Source: Zizania palustris | Lineage: Eukaryota; Streptophyta; Magnoliopsida; Poales; Poaceae | Length of the DNA stretch: 64,000 nucleotides | Direction of reading: 5' to 3' | Assembly: GCA_019279435.1 (NCBI GenBank) | Contig: JAAALK010000285.1 | Location: forward strand, 32,324,500 to 32,388,499 | Part shown: positions 11,926 through 23,560 of the stretch, piece by piece | Numbering within the stretch: the first letter of the stretch is position 1 | Layout: each line of letters opens with the position of its first letter | Position numbers and translations under genes: made by a program | Notes under the pieces: generated by a model | The model's input: the letters and a program-made list of their open reading frames with translations, nothing else | Databases searched by the model: none | What the model was told of the DNA's origin: nothing

Positions 11926-12755
11926 AACAAAGATATTCCTAGAGTTGACCGAAGCATTATCGAGCACAGTCTGCTCGTCAACCCAAAGGTTTGACCTATT
12001 CACTAGGGGCTCCACAAGTTTTCAACAAAAAGAGCAGATCTTGACAAAGCAGATGTTGAAAAATTATTAAAAGTAGGGATCATTAGGGAGGTGGCCCACA
12101 CGGAGTGGTTAGCTAACCCTGTCTTTGTTAAGAAAAAGGCCTCCGGCAAGTGGCTCATGTGCATTCACTTCACATCTCTGAATAAAGCATGCCCACGTAT
12201 CTCCGGTGACCAAGCTACAGCGCGGAGGGCGGAGTACGGCCATGGCCCATCTCTTGATCCCAGGCAGGTAAATAAAGTAAAGGACCATTCGGAGGATGCT
12301 TCGGTAGCGAGAGACCCTTTGAAGATCCCCTCCCTCAAGCCAACCCTGAAGGTGAAGTTGTAATGAAGATCATTGTCAAGGACAATAAAGACTATCCCAT
12401 CTAGTTTAGCAAAGAATTGCCTCCAGAAATTGCCACTTCACTGGAAGTAATTAAAGACGATCTGGATGTCTTTGCCTGGTTAGACGAAGATATTCCCGGA
12501 TTCGACCGAAGCATTATCGAGCACAACTTGCTCGTCAACCCAATGGTTTGACCTATTCTCTAGGGGCTCCGAGGGTTGTCAACAGAAAGAGCAGATCTCG
12601 CCAAAGCGGAGGTTGAAAAATTATTAAAAGTCGGGATCATTAGGGAGGTGGCCCACACGGAGTGGTTAGCTAACCCCATCTTTGTTAAGAAAAAGGCCTC
12701 CAGCAAGTGGCGCATATGCATTCACTTCACATCTCTGAATAAAGCATGCCCACGT
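11647..12755 (+). repeat. ~550-bp direct duplication in pol of element G
   Basis: Copy 1 (11647-12198) and copy 2 (12208-12755) both start GACCAAGCTACAGCGCGGAG and end AAAGCATGCCCACGT, with about 10 bp between them. They cover the linker and the beginning of reverse transcriptase. The copies differ by scattered substitutions and small indels, so the duplication is old or was already diverged when formed. Because of it the N-terminus of reverse transcriptase occurs twice (EWLANPVFVKKKASGKW, EWLANPIFVKKKASSKW). Confidence 0.88.
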
Positions 12756-13830
12756 GACCCCTACCCTATGCCCCGCATTGATCAACTCGTTGACTCCACA
12801 GCCGATTCTAAGCTTTTAAGATTCCTCGACCTGTACTCCGGATATCATCAAATATGGTTAAAACGCGAAGACGAAGCAAAGACAAGCTTCATAACTCCTT
12901 CGGGAGTCTTTTCTTATGTCAAAATGCCCTTCGGCTTAAGGAATGCCAGGGAAAATTTTTCAAGATTAATTGCTAACGCTCTAGGTCACCAGATAGGTCG
13001 CAATGTTCAGGCCTATATGGATGACATTGTAATAAAGAGTGCTTTGAAGCACCAACATAGTATAGACTTAGGAGAAACTTTTGAGAGCCTCCGAGCATGT
13101 GGAGTTCGCCTCAACCCCGAGAAATATATCTTTGGGGCTAAAGCAGGAAAATTGTTAGGGTATTTAGTTTCGACCAGAGGGATCAAAGCTAGCCCAACGC
13201 AGATAAGTTCATTACAAAGGATGGCTCCACCGGAAAATTTGAAGTAAGTCAAAAAGCTCATCGGATGCCTTGCAACCCTTAGCAGATTTTTGGCAAGGTC
13301 CATAGAGCGGAGCCTCCCAATATTCAAAGCTTTGAAGGGGTCCAGAGATTTTGCTTGGACACCGGAGTGCCAAAAGAGCTTCGATGAAATTAAGGACTAT
13401 CTCGGCAATCTCGCAACACTTATTGTGTCCCTCACAAATGAAACTCTTCTTCTCTATCTTGCAGCCACAGGCTCCACTGTCAGTGCAGTACTTGTTTGAG
13501 AAGTGGATTTCAATGAGAAGGTTGTGCAGAATCCAATATACTTTGTATCAGAAGCTTTATCCGGACCCAAAACTTGGTACTCCGAGCTTGAGAAATTTAC
13601 TTATGCCCTGGTAATGGCTTTGAGGAAGTTGTGACATTAATTTTTGGCGCATAATGTAATTGTTCCAACTTCTTACCCTCTTGGAGATATGCTCCGAAGC
13701 AAATATTCCATGGAGAGAATTGAGAAATGGGTTGTCGAGCTGGTCCCTTTTGGTATTTCTTTCATCACGAGAACAACCATCAAATCACATGTGGTGGCTG
13801 ATTTCGTAGCGGAGTAGACTCCATCTGTAG
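12576..13830 (+). pseudogene. pol: gypsy pol: reverse transcriptase and first RNase H, element G
   Basis: Copies element RNA into DNA in the cytoplasmic particle. Reverse transcriptase runs over 12576-13247 as 223 open residues: KVGIIREVAHTEWLANP, the SLNKACPRDPYPMP block, LDLYSGYHQI, MPFGLRNA, and active site YMDDIV. A stop after residue 223 interrupts it. The connection and RNase H continue to about 13830 (WTPECQKSFDEIKDYL; YFVSEALSGPKTWYSELEK), with further stops near 13498, 13632 and 13817. The polymerase aspartates are intact, but the reading frame is not. Confidence 0.85.
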
Positions 13831-13849
13831 TATGGGCTCTGCAGGAATC

Positions 13850-14590
13850 AAATTAAGGTGTATGGACCATATACTCTGATAGAGCTTTTCAAATGTCCAG
13901 AGAAGGCGCCAGAGCAGTCATAATCTCGCCTTCAGGGCAAAAATAAATGTACTCCACAAGGATCAAATTTAAGTCCACCAATAATATTGCGGAGTATGAA
14001 GGGATCCTACTTGTGCTTCGCAAATCGCGTGTACTTGGCGCTACAAGAGTTATCATAAAAACAGACTCTCAGATTGTCGCATGGCATGTTGATAAAAGCT
14101 TTCAAGTTCGGCATCCGCAACTTGCCAAATATTTGGAAGAAATCCACAAGACTGAAGCAACATTTAAAGGGATTTCTATTCGGAGTATCCCACGAGCCGA
14201 CAACTTGCAAGCAGACGTCTTGGCCAAAGCTGCCACCGGAGCCCTAGACATTCCGAAAGGGGATTTTTACGAAGAACTCTCCTCCCTTTCAGTACCACAA
14301 CTCCCTCCTAAGGAAGTACTTTGCATATCGAACAACGATTGGTGGAGCCCAATTATGGATTTATTGCAAGACAAAGCTAATTTTCCCGAAGGCCCAAAGC
14401 TATCAAGATTACAATTGAGGGTCCAGAACTATCATATTATCAATGGTATTTTATACAAGGCTAGAGTCTGTTATCCACTGCTCCGATGTATCTCCCAATC
14501 CAAAGGCCAAGACATACTTTGCGAAATTCACGAAGGCCTATGTGGTAGACATCTAGCCCCTCGGGTTTTAGTAGGAAAAACACTTCACTA
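13850..14590 (+). pseudogene. pol: second (archaeal-type) RNase H, element G
   Basis: A second RNase H lies between the ordinary RNase H and integrase, a hallmark of the Tat lineage of gypsy elements. Visible blocks are the degenerate first strand (WTIYSD..., about 13861), MSREGARAVIISPSG, STNNIAEYEGILLVLRKS (catalytic Glu region), VIIKTDSQIVAWHV (catalytic Asp) and SIPRADNLQADVLAKAA (final Asp). The 214 residues from 13947 to 14588 are open and end with the start of the integrase zinc region (HLAPRVL). Stops before 13947 separate it from the upstream polymerase. Confidence 0.8.
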
Positions 14591-15545
14591 GGGGCTCTAT
14601 TGGCCTACTATAGTAGCTAATGCGGAAGCATTAGTCCGTACTTGTCAGGGTTGTCAATGGATGGGAAGACGGATTCATCATCCACCAACACATCTTCAAG
14701 TTATCACTCCGGTATGGCCAATGGCCCAGTGGGGAATGGATCTCATTGGCCCCTTCCCAATGGCAAAAGGCAGCCTAAAATTTGCAGTGGTAGCAATTGA
14801 GTATTTTTTTAAGTGGGTCGAAGCCGAACCTCTGACCGCTATCACTTCTAAAAATGTGAAAAAAAATTCTAGCAAAATATTATTTGCGGATTCGGAGTAC
14901 CTAGGCAGCTTACAATTAACAATGGCACTTAGTTCTATGATGAACCTTTTAGAGAATTCTACGAAGGTCTTGGTATCCAAATGTGCTTTGTAGCTGTCTA
15001 TCATCCCCAATCCAATGGATCCGTCGAGCGAGCTAATGGTAATATCTTGTCATGTTTAAATCGAAGGATAGTAGGATTAACAAAAGGGTGTGGACCGAAG
15101 AACTCCCGAAGATTTTGTGGTCCATCCGGACCACTCAGGCAAGGTCTACAGGGTTCACCCCTTTCCGGTTATTATTCAGAGATGAAGCCAGGACACCGAC
15201 GAAGCTAAAATGAGGTTTCCTCCACACCATAGAACCAGAGCTTGACAATGAAAGACAAACTTTGCTAGACGTGACTGAAGAATTAGGCTTCGAGATATTA
15301 CCATCCTGACGAAGTATCAACATCATACGAAGACTTGGTATGACCCGAAAACAAAGCTTAATGAACTTAAGCCAGGCCATTTAGTATTGCGAAGCATAAT
15401 TGCTCCAGTAAAATTAGAAAATAAATGGGAAGGACCATATATCATCTTGCATTCAGGATGCCCCAGATCTTTTAAATTAGCTAATCTAGAAGGGGAAGAA
15501 TTAAAACATGCATGTAATGAGGAGCACCTTAAACATTCCGCTTAA
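14590..15545 (+). pseudogene. pol: gypsy integrase, element G
   Basis: Joins element cDNA to chromosomal DNA. The second half of the zinc site is CQGCQ near 14648. The core has MDLIGPFP (first Asp, about 14739) and NGSVERANG (Glu, about 15020), but the middle DNG motif is replaced by FADSEYLGS, so one catalytic residue is not recognisable. The C-terminal part (LGFEILPSWRSINIIRRLG-like in shifted frames, then KLNELKPGHLVLRS and KWEGPYII) reaches a stop at 15543. There are at least four frame breaks. Confidence 0.8.
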
Positions 15546-16330
15546 GAGCTCCTTATAATAGATTGTAAACACCTTTGTAAATAAATAAATCTTATGGTTT
15601 GAATAATGCATGCTTCTCAAGATGATTCCTACCCTTAGTGGACGCACTAGGGGAACAGAGCTGATTGTGGAGGTAAGTATTATTCATACGAACCCAATCA
15701 ACGGACTTCGAGCCACTGACTCGAAGCATCCATCAAGGTGGGAAAGTACCATGAAAAACGGATTCCGAGCCATTAGCTTGAAAGCATTCAGAAAAGAGTC
15801 GAAGGCGACCAAAATACACGGATTCCGAGCCATTGGCTTGAAAGCTTCCAGAAAAGAGTCGAAGGCAACCAAAATACACGGATTCCTAGCCGTTGTCTTG
15901 AAAGAATCCAGAAAAGAGTCGAATGCGATCAAAATACACGGATTCTGAGCCATTGGCTTGAAAGCATTCGTAAAAGAGTCGAAGGCGACCAAAATAACCG
16001 GATTCCAATACATCCGAAAAAGAGTACTAAGCTACCACCTTTATGTTCGAAGAGTCCTACGAGGTCCATAACGCCTAACTACTCGGATTTCGAAACACTG
16101 GTTCAAAATCCTTATTAAATACAATAGGGGCACCGAGCATCTAAAATAAAAAAACCTATAAAAATTGTGCATTTAGCTGACATAACAGTCGTTGTTTGTA
16201 ACTGACTTCGCTTAATAATCGAAGGTACTCACCCTCAAAGAGGGGCTAGGAGGTAAAGGCAAAGGCATAATTTCAAAGCATTTCAGTTTATATTACTTAA
16301 TTATATTACATCATGAAAAATCTGTGTCTA
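15546..16330. other. 3' non-coding spacer of G with tandem repeat
   Basis: After the integrase stop the sequence holds a 60-bp tandem repeat (annotated separately) and then about 300 bp with CGAAG/CTTCG words and no credible gene. It lies between pol and the antisense gene. Confidence 0.5.
15714..16006 (+). repeat. 60-bp tandem repeat, about 5 units
   Basis: Four full units start at 15761, 15821, 15881 and 15941 with GATTCCGAGCCATTGGCTTG or close variants, in exact 60-bp register. A degenerate unit precedes them (15714-15760) and a stub follows. The period is a multiple of three, and the plus strand is open as 20-residue repeats (HGFRAIGLKASRKESKATKI), though nothing suggests translation. 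Tandem repeats in the 3' region are known for Tat/Ogre gypsy elements. Confidence 0.93.
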
Positions 16331-19300
16331 AACCAAGAAGAGAACGAAGACCCCTCCGATCCCTAAGACTAGTTTTGGAGGTAGCCTGACTTTGGAGGAG
16401 ACTTGTTCCTGAGCCCGGAGTCTTCAGAACTTTGCGCTTAATCCACTTCCCTTTCTTCGAAGCCCTAAAATCCTTCTAGTCTTGTTGAAGCTCAGCCTAG
16501 GTCCAAAGTCTTTCGGGGCTGGTCTTCGCTTGGTCTTCGTCAGCCAACTTTCTCCTTTCCCCCCTTTCTTCCTTAATATAAGCTAGTACTTCTTTACAAA
16601 TTTCAGGTATAAACTCTCCATGGCTCCCTCGAGGAATAGAAAATCGAGGACGCCTATGAGGCCTTAAGGATTCGAAGGTAGCCCACTACTGGCAGAGCCC
16701 TTCATTAACCTCTAGCACTTCGAGCTCATCATCCAAAAATGCAGAAAATCCTAAAAATATTTCCAAATAAGTCTTTTTCATTCAAAGCAAGACATAAATA
16801 CAAGTTTTTTTACATAATAGGACCCTAAGGAGAGCTAGACCTTCGGTTCCGGAGGAGGCATGCTAGTTGAAGGCAGCGTCCATGCCTGCTTTTGACGGTG
16901 GCCTTCATCGATCCACGTCTTCACCATCGTCCGGCCTTCGGCTCTCCAGGATGCTTGAAAAGCCTCCCAAGCTGTGGTGATGTCGGATGAAGGGGTCAAT
17001 AGCCGGTCGCTAGCAAAGCTGTCAGGTGCTACTCCGGGGTCCGGTGAAACAGAAATTCTGATGTCTTTGAAGTGGCGATGTACTCCGAGAGCAGCTACTT
17101 GTCCGAAGATCTCTCCGTACCGAGTACCCGTAGTCTTCATTGTCTTCCCAGCTGCTTGGATCATCTTCACCTTCCGAATTAAAGTATCGTTCGCCGACGA
17201 CAAAGAGGCGCAAGCCGTCCTGAAGTATTCCAATACGCCCTGAAGGACGTCCATGGTCTTGGAGGCTATGCTATCTCACTTTGTCTTCTCTGCAACCAAG
17301 GCCTTAGACGAGTGCCGCAGGTCATGGATCAAAGTGGTGAGCTCAGCTGTCTTCATCATGAGGACAGTCTTCTACCCAAGCAGTAGCCTTACGTCGTCAG
17401 CAAAACGTTGCCGCTCTTCTCAAAGCCTTTCGACTTCGGTTCGGAGCACCACCCGCTCAACCAAAAGCTCTTCGTTTGTGGCTTCCAGCTTCGCCTTCAT
17501 GCTCTGCTATGCATGAACTATCTACTCCAAGCTCGAGGCCCGGCTCTTGGAGTCAGTCAGGCTCTCTTGGAGAGCCGTCACCTTCTCTTTGAGCTGATTG
17601 CACTGACGCTCATTAGAAACATCAGCTGCATGAGCTAGAACTGTGAGATCGGAATGGCGACTAGAGGGGGGGTGAATAGGCGCCTCGATAAATTCTCACA
17701 AATATGATGACCTGGTCATAATACCCCAACGCTCCTCTAACATTACAGAATCAGATTTGTGACTCACTATACACAACCAAAAAAGAATTCAACCTCAATC
17801 ATGATTTTTGACTAAATCGGAGTTTGAACGGTCAATCTGTATTGTCGGTATTTGAAACTCCAAAATACAGCTGCTATTTCGGCAAATGAACAGTCGATAG
17901 AAAGGTATCGATCATTGAAACTCCGACAGGTTTCAGAGAATCAGAAAAACACTCAGAAATTCAAATCAAGTTTCAGAAACTGAATTAGATTGACACTATT
18001 TGATATCAGGCTAAAGTCACAAAAATTCAGACAAAGCCTTGATCATGAATAGTGATACTAGATTCAGATCAGATCACTAAATCAGTTTTTCAGTTAAACC
18101 TTAGATCTGATTACTCACTTCAGTAAATAAGACACAACCACTGAATCTGATAAACCTCAACAACAATTTCAATACAGAATTTAAACTTTAGAAACAATGT
18201 TGTGTTTTCAAGTGAACTTAGAACTGAAGTTGAGAATTAAACTCAGTAAGTGAATCTGATCAGAAATAGTAATGTCTAAACCTGATAACAGAAGTCAAAA
18301 TATCAATTTCATTCAATCATATCACTAATTCAGCCAACCTAACATTTGTAAAGCTTTAGCAATAGTTTCTGAACTTTTCAGGACAATAAACAGTACTTTA
18401 GACTCACTTCTAAAATGGTTCAGTTTGGTATTTTCAAAAGCTGCTTCAATTCAGATAACAGTTCTGAAAACACTTCAATTCAACCAGACAACTAACTTTT
18501 CATGATACTCAATTTCAGAACTGTGCACTCAGATTACAGAATTTCTGATCAAACAGCATGTTTCAATTTGCAGTAGTAATTAGTGATTCAAAATAGATAC
18601 TCATTTCAACCACACTAGACTAAAATGAAAATAGAGCTTATATTTGAACTTTAACTTAGACAAGATAGAATACAACAAACAGTGCATTCTCAAAGTGAAA
18701 CAATTAATGATGAAAAAAAACAGTAGCTTCAGATCTCTAAAATTCAATTCAGAAGATTGTATTTCAGAACAGGAAACTAACTCAGACTAGTTTACTGTTG
18801 CATGTCTAAAAAATACTGAACAAAGACTGATCTGAAATCAAAATGAGTTCTGAAAAGACTTTTGTGTAAATGAGTTTCAACTCAATTTCATAATACAGAT
18901 TACAAACTTTCTAGTTCCTTCAAATCAGACTACTTCAGGAAAACTTCAGTCTCTGAATAATGCAAGACAATAGATCTAAACATGTAGTAGTATTTGATCT
19001 GAAATAGATCAGTTCATTCAGACCTCCTCAATACAAAATTGATTGATTGAACAGATTTCAAGATAGTGTTTCAGTGAGCTAGACAACCACTCTGTTAATC
19101 ACTCATCATTACCTTGAATCATAGTGACAAACCGCACTATGTTCCTCAAGAAAAATATGCTGACAAAAGAAAAAGAAGAACGAGGTGAGCATGTTACATA
19201 CTTCAAATTAAATTAACTTTTGTAGGTGCACCGTACCTGGTAGGCTGCCCATTCAAGGGTGACGTCCAGCTTTGACCCTTCATCCTCGCCTATTATGGAG

Positions 19301-21471
19301 ACCAGTTCGGTATCCCTCAATTCTCGACTAGCTTGAGTCAAAGGCTCTAGCAGAGTCCGAAGCCCTGTCCTCCTTTCGAGAAAAGGGGTCAGAAGGGAGA
19401 GCCTTGTCAAGGCACTCAGGTCATCATCGGTGGGAGAAGGTTCGGAGTGAAGAGAAGCATCCTCCGAAGCTTCTGTCAACTAGCCTCCATCAGTTGACTC
19501 CGACGGAGTCAACCTCACTGCAGGAGCGGGCATCAGCCAAGATTTACCTTTGCCCTTTCTAGGAGTCGTCACCTGCTTTGGAGCCGTCTCCTTTGCCGGA
19601 GTTGACTCTTGCATTTGAGCCATTTCCAATGCTAGAGTTGTCTCCTACGCTAGAGCTGTCAATGACACCGAAGATGTCTCAAGCTCCGGGACCACCTCTT
19701 TAGCCAGAGCCACCTCCACTAGAGTTGATTCTACGAATTCAAAGGTATATGCTATTATTTAAATGTTGCAGGTAAAAGAAAGTGAAACAAGCTTCGGTTG
19801 GTAAAGATATACCTCTGACACCTTGTTGTCGGATGAGCACAGGACTTCTTGGATGCTCGAACATCCCAGTGAAGTCTTCGTTAGACTCCGGAGATTGAAC
19901 GAAAACAACAGCTGGTGGAGTTTCCTCGGCTGTAGCAACCACCACTTCGTCTAGAGCTGAGGCCTCCACATCCAGGGCCTGAACCCTTTCGGCCTCAACT
20001 CCGCCTTGGCCCAAAACTAGGGCGTCTGTCTGGCCCGATGGAGCAACTTCGGCATCCACCTGCCCAGGTTCACCCCTCTTCGGTTGGCGCCACCTTCGCA
20101 CCATCTTGGACGAAGGTCTCGGTTCCATCTGAGACCCTTCTTCATCGTCCCCTGCAAGAAGAGCTTAGAACTCCTCTGCCATCTACACATCCACGTCATC
20201 TTATTCTTCGGACTGCTCCGGTGATGAAACAGGCGATTTCGAAGGAGCACAAGCCTTTCGCTTGTGGGTCACTTTCTTCATTGGCGTATTCACCGGGCCA
20301 GAAGTCCCAGCCTCAACCTTCCTCTTCCTCGGAGCCGGATCTATTGCGGACCAATCCGGAAGTGTTGGGGGCTCGACTCCGAGTATGCTCCATACTCGGT
20401 TGAATTGCTCCCTATTCCCTACTAGCTTCATCCTCCGCTCTTTCTCTACGAGCGTAGGGGCTCTAAGGACATTCTCCATAGCTCGGACAATTTGCTCTAG
20501 AGTCCACGTCATCCGCGGAGCTGAAAGATCACATATCATCTGATTAATTCAATGAAATTAAATCAATATATGTGTATGAAATATCTTGATGTAGGATATG
20601 CCGAAAGCCTACCTACAGAGTTCGAAGGGATTTCTCGAAGTCCCCCCTCCAGGTTCTCTTTGAAGTGGATTGGCCAGGCGTCCATTAGGGGAGGAATTCA
20701 GAGGGCAATGAATTCCTCTGCTAAGTCACACATACTCATCCGTCGACTCACGGAGTACAGCTGCCCAAGACATACCTAAAGCTGGCTTGGATTGGGGCTG
20801 ATCTCTGCCTCCCTCTGGTACAAGATCTCCTCTAGGGGCCCCAACACGGCAGAGGCCGTGCCCACCTCCACATAGAACTAGCAGAGGATCCATTCGGAGT
20901 ACCACCATTTGATCCCGAAGCTAGAAGTTTATGCTTTCGAAGGCCACCACCATCTTCTCCCCTCTAGGTCCAATGTAGGTCTTCAGCTGACATGAAGCCT
21001 TGTGGAGATAAGCGAAGATCTTCGCTCTCCCCACACACCCTTTGGCCCGCAAGGCCTATTCGAAGATGGCCAAGCGAGCGATTGCATTCGGAGAAAGTTG
21101 AGGAAGCTTTACATGGAATAGATCCAATACCTCCATCAAGAAGTCCACTAAAGGGAGCTAGAGTCTGGCTTCGAAGAAGGCTTCAAAGACCATTACTTCT
21201 CCCGCCTGCGGCACCGGAATGATATCTTTCCCAAGGGATCGTACTTCCACTCTGGGCCACTACTTCCAAGCCATCACCTCGACAATTGACTTCTTCGATA
21301 AGGTCGATGCCCCCAAGCTATATGACTAATCCGTATACTTGGTGGATGCCGGCCAGAGAACACGAGGTCCGGCGGGCCAAGGATTTTCTGAAGGCCCCCC
21401 GCCACCGCCATGGCTTGCTGCCGAGCCAAAGCCGAAGCCGGCGTAGGAACTTTGGAGCTAGTTTTCGCCAT
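16330..21471 (-). pseudogene. antisense spliced gene of element G (PF04195-type protein)
   Basis: Opposite to pol, starting at ATG 21471 (MAKTSSKVPTPASALARQQA). Residues from about 21230 to 20950 (GEVMVFEAFFEARL; LPQLSPNAIARLAIFE; KIFAYLHKASCQLKTYIGP) resemble the 'putative gypsy type transposon' domain (PF04195), found in antisense genes of Tat elements. Two GT-AG introns are visible: 20612-20521 (minus strand GTAGGC...TTTCAG) and 19812-19731 (GTATAT...TTCGTAG). A donor site near 19236 and an acceptor near 16763 suggest others. Exons include WTLEQIVRAMENVLRAP (20500), a Lys/Pro/Glu-rich part, a coiled-coil part (16835-17254) and PRFSIPRGSHGEFIPEI (about 16630). Function unknown. In-frame stops (for example near 21276 and 21054) and the solo LTR make it a pseudogene. 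Confidence 0.65.
17642..19148 (-). repeat. E-type copia solo LTR (1507 bp)
   Basis: Begins TGTGAGATCGGAATGGCGAC and ends ATGTTCCTCA. Its first ~230 bp match the LTR of E. Flanks are AGAAC (17637-17641) and AGAAA (19149-19153), a 5-bp target duplication with one mismatch. No gag or pol is present, so it is a product of LTR-LTR recombination. The interior (about 17850-19130) is A/T-rich and packed with CAGA, TTCAG and CTGAA words. It interrupts the antisense gene of G. Confidence 0.82.
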
Positions 21472-21960
21472 TGCAGAAAGCTAGGAAGACTCGAAATGGG
21501 CACTCAAGAAGGAGAAAAGCATGTCTACAGAAGTAGTCGATAATGTCCTAAAAATCACTATTCTCCTTCCTTTTACAACCCCTGATGTACATTACAGACC
21601 AACGTTTGGGTTGCTCTGTTTTGGTTTCGATGCCGTTATGACATGCAGGGCCATCACAATGAAGACTTGAACCCGCCGTGAGATCGTGCGACCATTAGCC
21701 TTATCAAAGAGTAACGACTCTAATTTGGGTCTAACGGCTTTGAGAACTAATGACTAGTTTGGTGCCGAAGGAAATTTGACTGCGAAGCCGCCTCCTTGAA
21801 CACCTCCGAACAGATTTTAGGTCTGGAGATTCCTTACCTCCAAAGATATTATTTCTAATGGTTGTAAGGACTTTCAGGTTTTTTCCATGTTTTAGACATG
21901 AAATTATTTCTTGCATATACTTCCCTCTTCACTGCACAGGAATTTCGGAGAGAAGTATTC

Positions 21961-21970
21961 GAGGGGCTAG
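21961..21970 (+). other. polypurine tract of element G
   Basis: GAGGGGCTAG lies directly before the 3' LTR, in the place of the plus-strand primer of reverse transcription. Confidence 0.6.
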
Positions 21971-22494
21971 TGTTGGGGGAAAATATTTCATCCTCCGGGT
22001 ATTAAGACAACCTCTACATCAACACAGTCAAAAGACAAAATGAAGTCAGAAGCTTTGATCTCCGAAGGTCATAAAGCATCAAGGCTTCACTATATTCGGA
22101 GCCTTCTACAATGAAAGCCTCCGCAAAGGCTTCTGCGTGATGAAGAATCCCAGAGCCTCTTTACCCAAAGGGGTACTGCTAACAAGGACAGAAGAATTAC
22201 TTTCTCACTGTTTAAATTAGTCTTTACCCTTTTAACCATATGAAGAATATTAAACAGTATCTTCTAAGTCAGTTGTAATTAGAGGGTAAAGGAGTCTTCT
22301 CCTAATGTATTTCATCTATAAATACCCCTCTTCGCTCTGTAAGGGGTATCGAATACTCAGATATTCAATACACACTTCGAACTATCTCAAGCTATTATCC
22401 AATTAGAGGCTTGGAATAGTCCTCATAAGCAAAGACTCTGTTTGTCAGTCTTTTGAGTTCACTAAACCTATTATCGTAATCTTTTGCGCCAACA
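21971..22494 (+). repeat. 3' LTR of gypsy element G (524 bp)
   Basis: Begins TGTTGGGGGAAAATATTTCA and ends TTTTGCGCCAACA. It matches the LTR of H at 35070-35593, which is also 524 bp, and more distantly the reversed LTR J. A TATA-like box (TCTATAAATACCCC) lies at about 22314. The right flank is ACGAC, which cuts the LTR of K. Confidence 0.88.
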
Positions 22495-22753
22495 ACGACC
22501 CAATTTACCTAAGAACAAACAATCACAAACAGAAAATGCAATGTAAATCTCAAGCCTGGAATCTCCAAGGAAGAGCCGCCAGCCAGTTTCTATTCCTTTA
22601 TCTTGTTTCCATGATACAATGTGTGTTCCTCTTGTTTTATAGACATGCCTAACTTGGTTCTTATGTTTCTTACTAATCCCAAACTTAACTCACAAGTTTC
22701 CTATTAATTCTCTACTAATCTCTTACGAATCCTTCTCTAGATGGTTCCTATCA
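22495..22753 (-). repeat. partial LTR of a minus-strand element K
   Basis: The minus strand reads a purine tract (AAGGGGGAAGGAA, about 22754-22766) followed by TGATAGGAACCATC at 22753, as expected for a 3' LTR start. A TATA-like box (TCTATAAAACAAGAGG) is at about 22635. The left part is cut by the 3' LTR of G. The lineage is not certain; the short promoter-proximal layout resembles gypsy elements. Confidence 0.5.
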
Positions 22754-23560
22754 TTCCTTCCCCCTTAAAAAATGGCTTGCCCCCAATCCATGCTTCAAGA
22801 AATTTCGATTGCAGCTACTCATCGTCTGGTCGCCACCTCCACTTGATTTTCCTCAACTTGAGCTTCTCGTAGATAGCTCAAACCAAAAATACTCAAAAAT
22901 CATGGTCTTTCATCATGTATCTCTTACTGATTCCACTTCTCTTTTTTGACGATCTTTCTTTCTCTTTCTTTTTTCTTTTTTTCAACCTTTTTCTACCCGA
23001 AGAAGCTTCATTGCATGCCTAATCATGTGTGCTCACATATGTGCCTCACTGCCTCCTTTTGCACAAGCTAGCGAGGGGGGTGGCCACGGTGATTGCTGGC
23101 GGTGGAGCATCGGCCGAGGATGGTGGTAGGTGTTGGCTAGCAGCTCAACACGTGGGTGCCAACACGCATCACGTTGGCATGGAGATGGCTATGTGGCGCA
23201 TGGCATGGAGGAGGCACGCATCGTGCTTGCGCTGAAGCAAGCGAGGGGTGCACACACACTGAGGTGGGCTCATGTCATGCTAGCGCGGAGGTGGGCGTGC
23301 AGCACGTAGGCACAAAGGAGGGCACATGTCACACATGCACCTGGATCTCGAGGAAGCAACATAGAGAACAGTGACTCGGTCCATGATGTGGAGGCCAACG
23401 ACTAGGTCCATGGCATGGATCTAGAGCTAGTGGTTGATTTGAGCGCAAATCCAGTTGGTGGTGGGGCAGATCTAGCGCTAATGACTACTTTTGGTATGGA
23501 TCAAGTCGGTGGCATGGTAGACTGGGTGGGACCAGGGCAAAGCGAAGGCACCGAGTGTGA
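22754..23560. other. unresolved retrotransposon debris
   Basis: The part to about 22830 may be the decayed end of a minus-strand pol (W-G-Q-A-like residues just before the purine tract). 22935-22990 is a CTTTCTTTTTTC-rich stretch. 23050-23560 is G-rich, with repeated GTGGGC, GGCACG and GGTGGC words. I see no gene that I can support. Confidence 0.4.

Larger units (their letters stand above)
11261..22494 (+). mobile_element. Ty3/gypsy retrotransposon G, Tat lineage, 5'-truncated
   Basis: Plus-strand order is protease, reverse transcriptase, RNase H, a second archaeal-type RNase H, integrase, a long 3' region with tandem repeat and antisense gene, polypurine tract, and 3' LTR. Two RNase H domains and an extra antisense gene between pol and the 3' LTR are known traits of the Tat lineage. 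Gag and the 5' LTR are missing; homology starts in the segment just before the protease. Many stops and frameshifts. It contains an E-type solo LTR. Element H (35070) has an LTR of the same length, 524 bp. Confidence 0.8.

Noticed and set aside
15714..16006. Regular repeats as a CRISPR array
   Set aside because: Units are contiguous 60-bp repeats without unique spacers, inside a plant retrotransposon.
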